Below are positions 59,682-64,000 of a stretch of DNA of 64,000 nucleotides, piece by piece. The DNA comes from Mesorhizobium loti. Its GTDB lineage: Bacteria; Pseudomonadota; Alphaproteobacteria; Rhizobiales; Rhizobiaceae. How positions within the stretch are numbered: position 1 is the stretch's first letter; every line of letters starts with the position of its first letter. The translations under genes were made by a program, and so were the position numbers. The notes under the pieces are model-generated. The model was given only the letters and a program-made list of their open reading frames with translations, made no database searches and had not been told where the DNA came from. The stretch is from the NCBI RefSeq assembly GCF_002858745.1, contig NZ_PJRO01000013.1:124001-188000 (forward strand). The letters are read 5' to 3'.

Positions 59682-60716
59682 CTAAGCCGCCTTCTTTTTC
59701 GGCTGGATCAGGCCGCGTTCGACGAGCAGCTCGGCGATCTGCACGGCGTTCAGGGCAGCGCCCTTGCGCAGATTGTCGGAGACGATCCACATGTTGAGGC
59801 CGTTATCGAGCGTCGAATCCTCGCGGATGCGCGAGATATAGGTGGCGTCTTCGCCAGCGGATTCGATCGGGGTGATGTAACCGCCGTCCTCGTGCTTGTC
59901 GATGACCAGGCAACCGGGTGCCTCGCGCAGGATATCGCGGGCTTCGTCAGCCGTGATCGGCTTTTCGAACTCCACATTCACCGCTTCCGAATGGCCAATG
60001 AACACCGGCACGCGCACGCAGGTGGCCGTCAGCTTGATCTTGGGGTCGAGCATCTTCTTGGTCTCGGCCACCATCTTCCACTCTTCCTTGGTGGAGCCGT
60101 CTTCCATGAACACGTCGATATGCGGGATGACGTTGAAGGCAATGCGCTTGGTGAACTTCTTGGCTTCGACCGGATCGGCCACGAAGACGGCGCGGGTCTG
60201 CGTGAACAGCTCGTCCATGCCTTCCTTGCCGGCACCGGACACCGACTGGTAGGTCGCCACGACGATGCGCTTGATGGTGGCCACGTCATGCAGCGGCTTC
60301 AGCGCCACGACCAGCTGCGCCGTCGAGCAGTTCGGGTTGGCGATGATGTTCTTCCTGGAGAAGCCTTCGATCGCGTCGGGGTTCACTTCCGGAACGATCA
60401 GCGGCACGTCCGGATCGTAGCGGAATGCCGACGAGTTATCGATGACGACGCAGCCCTGCTTGCCGATCCTGGGCGACCATTCCTTGGAGATGTTGCCGCC
60501 GGCCGACATGACGGCGATGTCGGTATCCGAGAAGTCGTAGCCTTCCAGCGCCTTCACCTTCAGCGTCTTGTCGCCGAAGGACACCTCGGTGCCCTGGCTG
60601 CGTCGCGAGGCGAGTGCCACCACTTCGCTCACCGGGAAGCCGCGCTCTTCCAGAATGTTCAGCATTTCGCGGCCCACATTGCCCGTGGCGCCGACTACCG
60701 CAACCTTGAAACCCAT
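59682..60716 (-). CDS. asd: Aspartate-semialdehyde dehydrogenase
   Basis: Reduces aspartyl phosphate for lysine/DAP, threonine and methionine synthesis. The 344-residue protein starts MGFKVAVVGATGNVGREM (NADP site GATGNVG), has the active-site Cys in NPNCSTAQLV near 126-129, and the later acid/His region. CAGGAG precedes the ATG at 60716. A 115-base stretch upstream can form competing hairpins next to a short Thr-rich ORF. Confidence 0.95.
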   Translation of the reverse strand: MGFKVAVVGATGNVGREMLNILEERGFPVSEVVALASRRSQGTEVSFGDKTLKVKALEGYDFSDTDIAVMSAGGNISKEWSPRIGKQGCVVIDNSSAFRYDPDVPLIVPEVNPDAIEGFSRKNIIANPNCSTAQLVVALKPLHDVATIKRIVVATYQSVSGAGKEGMDELFTQTRAVFVADPVEAKKFTKRIAFNVIPHIDVFMEDGSTKEEWKMVAETKKMLDPKIKLTATCVRVPVFIGHSEAVNVEFEKPITADEARDILREAPGCLVIDKHEDGGYITPIESAGEDATYISRIREDSTLDNGLNMWIVSDNLRKGAALNAVQIAELLVERGLIQPKKKAA

Positions 60717-61061
60717 CGAAAAATTCTCCTGTCGCTCTCCGCTCGCTTTGCTTGGAGAAACCCGCCGGCCACTGCGGGTCTCGCCTCCCTCGGGCCAGAC
60801 CCGGGGAGAGGGCGAGAAGGCCAAGGGAGATCAGACCGTGGTGACGGTGGTTTTTTTGGCCATAGTTTTGGTCGAGGACAGGAGCGCGCGCTGCCGTCTG
60901 CCCGCAACCATGGTGCCATGGCCGGGGAAGTCGAATGCGAAAAGAGCCATGATAAGGCCGCGCATGAAGACGTTCCTGTTCGGTGCCGGCTTTTACGCTG
61001 ATTGCGCAAAGAGTCAATCGCGGCAAAGGGCCGGCGGCGAAGTTCGACCCGGTTGTGGCGG
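60717..61061 (-). promoter_or_regulatory. asd upstream region (345 bp) with competing hairpins
   Basis: Reading toward asd, a short ORF (60831-60965) is followed by TCTCGCC...GGCGAGA (with inner TCCC-CGGG/CCCG-A-GGGA pairing), and then GAGACCCGC...GCGGGTTTCTC. The two stems share GAGA, so they cannot form together. No run of Ts follows the second stem, so this is not a classic intrinsic attenuator. Confidence 0.4.
60831..60965 (-). CDS. Candidate Thr-rich leader peptide upstream of asd
   Basis: A 44-codon ORF starting ATG 60965 (or ATG 60950, 39 codons) and ending TKTMAKKTTVTTV-stop. Six of the last 13 residues are threonine, an end-product of the pathway Asd feeds, which recalls thr-type leader peptides. 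Its stop codon is about 115 bases before the asd ATG. I see no strong ribosome site, and the start may be another codon, so this is tentative. Confidence 0.35.
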   Translation of the reverse strand: MRGLIMALFAFDFPGHGTMVAGRRQRALLSSTKTMAKKTTVTTV

Positions 61062-62231
61062 TCAGATCACGTTGAGCTCGCGGAACGGACGGCCTTCCGC
61101 CACGCGGGCGTAACCGAAAGCCGAGCAGTCGATGCTGCGGTAGCTGCCGTGCAGGATCAGCTCGGCCAGCGCCTTACCGACCGCCGGCGCCTGCTGCAGG
61201 CCGTGGCCGGAGAAGCCGTTGGCAAAGATGAAGTTCTTCACCTCGGGGTGCGGGCCGATCACCGCGTTTTGGTCGAGCGTGTTGTAGTCGTAGTGGCCGG
61301 CCCAGGCGCGCGTCATCTTGATCGCTTCGAAAGCGGGAATGCGGGTGGCCAGAACCGGCCAGATGGTTTCCTCGAACAGCGACCAGTCCGGCTCGAAATC
61401 GGTCGGGTCGGCGGCAAGCTCGCCTTCCTCCGGTTCGGCGCCGCCGGTGATGTAGACCGAACCTTCCGGGCGCACATAGATGCCACTCGGGTCGACCAGC
61501 AGCGGCAGGTCTTCGTAGCGCTCGCGCGCCTCGAACACGAACACCGAGCGCTTGCGCGGCTCGACCGGCAGTTCGAGCCCGGCCATGGCCGAGACCTTGC
61601 CGGCATTGGGGCCGGCGGCGTTGATGACGATGCCCGCCTGCAGCGTCTCGCCATTGTCCAGCGTCACCGACTGAACCTGGCCGCCCTGGCGGGCAATGGC
61701 AGTGACGGAAGCGGTGATCAGGTCGATCGACTTGCTGCGCAATGCCTTGCGGAACAGCTGCAGATAGGCGTGCGCGTCGAACCAGCCCTCGCCGGTGCGG
61801 CCGTAGGCGCCAGCGGTGATGCCTTCCGCCGACAGCCAGGCGAAACGGCGGGTCAGCGCCTCGGCGTCCTCCAGCACGATATCGGCGCCCTCGGCCACCT
61901 GGACGTCGTGGTTGGCCTTCAGGATCGGCAGGCCGTTCTCGCCGGCCAGGATCAGATAGCCGCCTTCCCGGAAGCCGATATCGGCATCCTCGCCGAATTC
62001 TTCCTTCAGTCGCCGGAACAGCTTCAGCGTAAACTGCGACAGGCGGATGTTTTCCGGAATGGAGAACTGCTGGCGGATGGAAGCACAGGACAGCGTCGTC
62101 GCGGCGTGGGCGAATTGCGGGTCGCGCTCGACCAGCGCGATGGAGCCGCTGAAGCCTTCCTCGCGCAGGTAATAGGCGACCGAGGCGCCAACGATAGCCC
62201 CGCCGATGATCACGATGTCATATTGCGCCAT
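61062..62231 (-). CDS. FAD-dependent oxidoreductase (DAO family)
   Basis: A 389-residue flavoenzyme of the D-amino-acid/sarcosine oxidase type. The dinucleotide motif IIGGAIVGAS is at 8-17, with AGYLILAGE-like and AGPNAGKVSAMAGLELPVEPRKR segments further on, and the C-terminal GFSGHGLQQAPAVGKALAELI flavin-closing motif. It probably oxidises a secondary or D-amino acid. The MAQYDIV start is chosen because the motif then sits at the usual position. It is divergent from the CitE-like gene. Confidence 0.9.
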   Translation of the reverse strand: MAQYDIVIIGGAIVGASVAYYLREEGFSGSIALVERDPQFAHAATTLSCASIRQQFSIPENIRLSQFTLKLFRRLKEEFGEDADIGFREGGYLILAGENGLPILKANHDVQVAEGADIVLEDAEALTRRFAWLSAEGITAGAYGRTGEGWFDAHAYLQLFRKALRSKSIDLITASVTAIARQGGQVQSVTLDNGETLQAGIVINAAGPNAGKVSAMAGLELPVEPRKRSVFVFEARERYEDLPLLVDPSGIYVRPEGSVYITGGAEPEEGELAADPTDFEPDWSLFEETIWPVLATRIPAFEAIKMTRAWAGHYDYNTLDQNAVIGPHPEVKNFIFANGFSGHGLQQAPAVGKALAELILHGSYRSIDCSAFGYARVAEGRPFRELNVI

Positions 62232-62259
62232 GAAGTCTGTTCCGGATTGGAGTCGTGAA

Positions 62260-62343
62260 TAGTGAGTAGCGAATAGTGCCGGCTGGGGTCCGACGATCGG
62301 CCTCATACTACTCTACTTCCCTACTCGCTATTCGCTACTCACT
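62260..62343. repeat. Hairpin of GTGAGTAGCGAATAG repeats in a divergent promoter region
   Basis: AGTGAGTAGCGAATAG (62260-62275) and its perfect complement CTATTCGCTACTCACT (62327-62342) are 16 bp long with a ~50-base loop. Similar GAGTAG motifs occur in the sucD-sucA hairpin. It sits between the FAD oxidoreductase and CitE-like genes. Confidence 0.8.
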
Positions 62344-62386
62344 CTCTACCCTTGCAAGGGCCAGCTTTGGCGGGCAAGAAGACCAG

Positions 62387-63268
62387 ATGTCTGAAAATCC
62401 CTATCATCCACGCCGCTCCGTTCTCTACATTCCTGCCGCGAACGAGCGGGCACTGGCCAAGATCGCGACGCTTGCCTGCGACGCCGTCATCATCGACCTT
62501 GAAGATGCCGTCGCCTCCGGTGAAAAAGCCTCCGCACGCGACAGGCTCGGCACGATCTTCGGCAATCGCCCGCAGCGGAGCTGCGAGATGGTGGTACGCA
62601 TCAACCGCTTCGGAGGCGAAGGCGGGCCGGAAGATCTGGCCGCGGCGCTCGCTTGCCGGCCGGACGGCATCCTTCTGCCCAAGATCAATACGCCGCGCGA
62701 CATCCTGGAGGCCGGCGATGCCCTCGACGAGGCCGATGCGCCCGACGAGGTGAAACTGTGGGCGATGATCGAGACACCAAAGGCACTGATCAACATCGCC
62801 GCCATCGCCGAGCTCGGCCGCGATCCCGCTTCGCGGCTGGCCTGCCTGGTTGCCGGCACCAACGACCTGATCAAGGAAACCGGCATCCTGGCCACCCCGG
62901 ACCGCCGCTATCTGATGTCCTGGCTGATGCAGATGGTGCTGGCAGCGCGCGCCGGCGGCATCGCCCTGCTCGACGGGGTCTTCAATGATTTCCGCAACCT
63001 GGATGGCTTCGCGCGCGAATGTGCCAATTCAGCCGGCATGGGATTCGACGGCAAGACGTTGATCCATCCATCGCAGATCGAGGCTGCCAACGTCGCCTTT
63101 TCCCCTTCGGAGCAGGCTTTGGCGGAGGCCAGGGCCATCGTCACAGCTTTTGCCGAGCCGGAGAACGCCAGCAAGGGTGTGATCGCCCTGGAGGGCCGAA
63201 TGGTCGAGCGTCTCCATCTGGTCCAGGCCGAAAAATTACTGGCGAAAGCTGCCGGCATCGGCGCATGA
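62387..63268 (+). CDS. HpcH/HpaI family CoA-ester lyase (CitE-like)
   Basis: A 293-residue TIM-barrel enzyme that cleaves or forms malyl-, citramalyl- or similar CoA esters. The pattern RSVLYIPAANERALAKIATLACDAVIIDLEDAVA (acidic D/E pair for Mg2+), RINRFGGEGGPEDL, MIETPKALINI and GFDGKTLIHPSQIEAAN is characteristic. The true substrate is unknown. It may be cotranscribed with the DUF1737 gene 27 bp downstream. Confidence 0.9.
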   Translation: MSENPYHPRRSVLYIPAANERALAKIATLACDAVIIDLEDAVASGEKASARDRLGTIFGNRPQRSCEMVVRINRFGGEGGPEDLAAALACRPDGILLPKINTPRDILEAGDALDEADAPDEVKLWAMIETPKALINIAAIAELGRDPASRLACLVAGTNDLIKETGILATPDRRYLMSWLMQMVLAARAGGIALLDGVFNDFRNLDGFARECANSAGMGFDGKTLIHPSQIEAANVAFSPSEQALAEARAIVTAFAEPENASKGVIALEGRMVERLHLVQAEKLLAKAAGIGA

Positions 63269-63295
63269 TCAGGCAGCAGTTTTAAGGACAGGTCC

Positions 63296-63505
63296 ATGCG
63301 CCTCTACCGTTTCCTCACCGCCGTTGACGACGCCACCTTCTGCCACAAGGTGACAGCCGCGCTGAACAAGGGCTGGCATCTCTACGGCTCACCGACCTAT
63401 GCCTATGACAAGAAGGAAAAGGTGATGCGCTGCGGCCAGGCCGTGGTGAAGGACGTCGATGGCCAGGAATACGTGGCCGGCGAAACCAAGCTGAGCGACT
63501 GGTAG
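63296..63505 (+). CDS. DUF1737 small protein
   Basis: A 69-residue protein starting MRLYRFLTAVDDATFCHKV, with LNKGWHLYGSPTYAYD as the DUF1737 core; members are small cytoplasmic proteins of unknown role. It follows the CitE-like gene closely. A palindromic repeat begins 25 bases after its stop. Confidence 0.85.
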   Translation: MRLYRFLTAVDDATFCHKVTAALNKGWHLYGSPTYAYDKKEKVMRCGQAVVKDVDGQEYVAGETKLSDW

Positions 63506-63529
63506 AGCCAGCCGCCTCCAATCCACGCT

Positions 63530-63632
63530 GGAGCGTTTCCGTTTTTCACGGAAACGCGGAAACGCTCTAACTCTTTGTTTTACGCAACTCTGGACGGAAA
63601 ACCGCTACGCACTTTTCCTAGAATTGCTCTAG
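63530..63632. repeat. Composite palindromic repeat element, copy 9 (full length, opposite orientation)
   Basis: GGAGCGTTTCCGTTTTTCACGGAAACGCGGAAACGCTCTAA, linker, then ACGCAACTCTGGACGGAAAACCGCTACGCACTTTTCCTAGAATTGCTCTAG. It is the reverse orientation of copies 4 and 7 and ends 6 bases before the last codons of the next gene. Confidence 0.88.
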
Positions 63633-63638
63633 CAAGAG

Positions 63639-64000
63639 CTATTCCGCCGACGCCTCGATGCGCTCCATGTCGTCGTCGGAGAGGCCGAAATGATGGCCGA
63701 TCTCGTGGATCAGCACATGGGTGACGATGTCGCCCATCGTCTCCTCGTTCTCGGCCCAGTAGTCGAGAACGGCGCGGCGGTAGAGCGTGATGCGGTTCGG
63801 TCCTTCACCGGTCGCGGGGTTCCAGCGTTCGGCGATACCGCGACCTTCGAACAGGCCAAGCAGGTCGAAGGGCGTCTCCAGCGAGAGGTCGTCCATGATC
63901 TCGTCGGTCGGGAACTCAGCCACCTGGATGACGATCTCGCCGGTCAGCTTGCGGAATTCCTCAGGCAGATGTGCGTAGGATTCCAGCGCCAGCAGCTCAA
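63639..64000 (-). CDS. Zincin-type metallopeptidase (5' end cut by window edge)
   Basis: A member of the small metallopeptidase family with HEIGHHFGLS (HExxH zinc motif, third His following). The visible part reads ELLALESYAHLPEEF... then QVAEFPTDEIMDDL, the family signature, and covers about 120 residues; the N-terminus lies beyond base 64000. A GTG inside (63923) is not the real start because homologous sequence continues upstream. Role unknown. Confidence 0.9.
   Translation of the reverse strand, partial: ELLALESYAHLPEEFRKLTGEIVIQVAEFPTDEIMDDLSLETPFDLLGLFEGRGIAERWNPATGEGPNRITLYRRAVLDYWAENEETMGDIVTHVLIHEIGHHFGLSDDDMERIEASAE

Overview
The window is chromosomal DNA of an alphaproteobacterium of the Hyphomicrobiales (Rhizobiales), most like Mesorhizobium or a close relative in the Phyllobacteriaceae. 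The basis is the high-GC codon use, the gene neighbourhoods (acnA divergent from the ccm genes; mdh-sucC-sucD-sucA-sucB-lpdA; rimM-trmD-rplS), Brucella-type proteins (Omp19-like lipoprotein, IalB family), DUF2794, and many copies of a palindromic element whose core reads AAAAGTGCGNAGCGGTTTT. No phage, plasmid, transposase, rRNA, tRNA or CRISPR was seen. Genus assignment is inference.

Layout. 0-10 kb: 3' part of the window-truncated argG, an MHYT-GGDEF-EAL protein, a LysE exporter, rlmN, an acetyltransferase, an IalB protein, a pterin dehydratase, a small tyrosine phosphatase, an RNA cyclic phosphodiesterase and a GDSL esterase. 10-18 kb: a YbbA/YbbP-like ABC pair, a Bax-inhibitor-1 protein, an acetyltransferase, DUF2794, an arsR-phzF pair and a DUF1223 protein. 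18-24 kb: acnA facing ccmA-ccmB-ccmD-ccmG, with ccmC missing between ccmB and ccmD. 24-30 kb: a bile-acid-symporter-like carrier, then a minus-strand block of yciB, ftsY, mtaB, dapF and a DUF1328 protein. 30-45 kb: Omp19-like lipoprotein, zapE and a long co-directional TCA block (mdh, sucC, a cupin gene, sucD, sucA, sucB, five passenger genes, lpdA). 45-53 kb: DUF2867, TraB, xerC, rimM, a trmD reading frame fused to a DUF4279 domain, a TSUP permease, an alpha/beta hydrolase, rplS and ohr-ohrR. 53-64 kb: an amino-acid ABC transporter lacking an ATPase gene, HxlR regulator, methyltransferase, DUF1287, leuC, asd, a FAD oxidoreductase, a CitE-like lyase, DUF1737 and a window-truncated metallopeptidase.

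Function. Most genes are housekeeping. AcnA, Mdh, SucCD, SucA, SucB and Lpd cover much of the TCA cycle. LeuC, Asd, DapF and ArgG serve amino-acid synthesis. RlmN, MtaB, TrmD, RimM and RplS serve translation. FtsY, YciB and ZapE serve envelope and division. Ohr/OhrR is a self-contained peroxide defence unit.

The most unusual points are: the trmD-DUF4279 fusion, which could stem from a one-base indel; the missing ccmC with half a palindromic repeat at the junction; a palindromic repeat translated in frame within a signal peptide; a possible Thr-rich leader ORF and competing hairpins before asd; and an arsR gene whose -10 box, operator and start codon overlap so that the mRNA may be leaderless. 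I did not find one coherent new multi-gene system such as a defence island.
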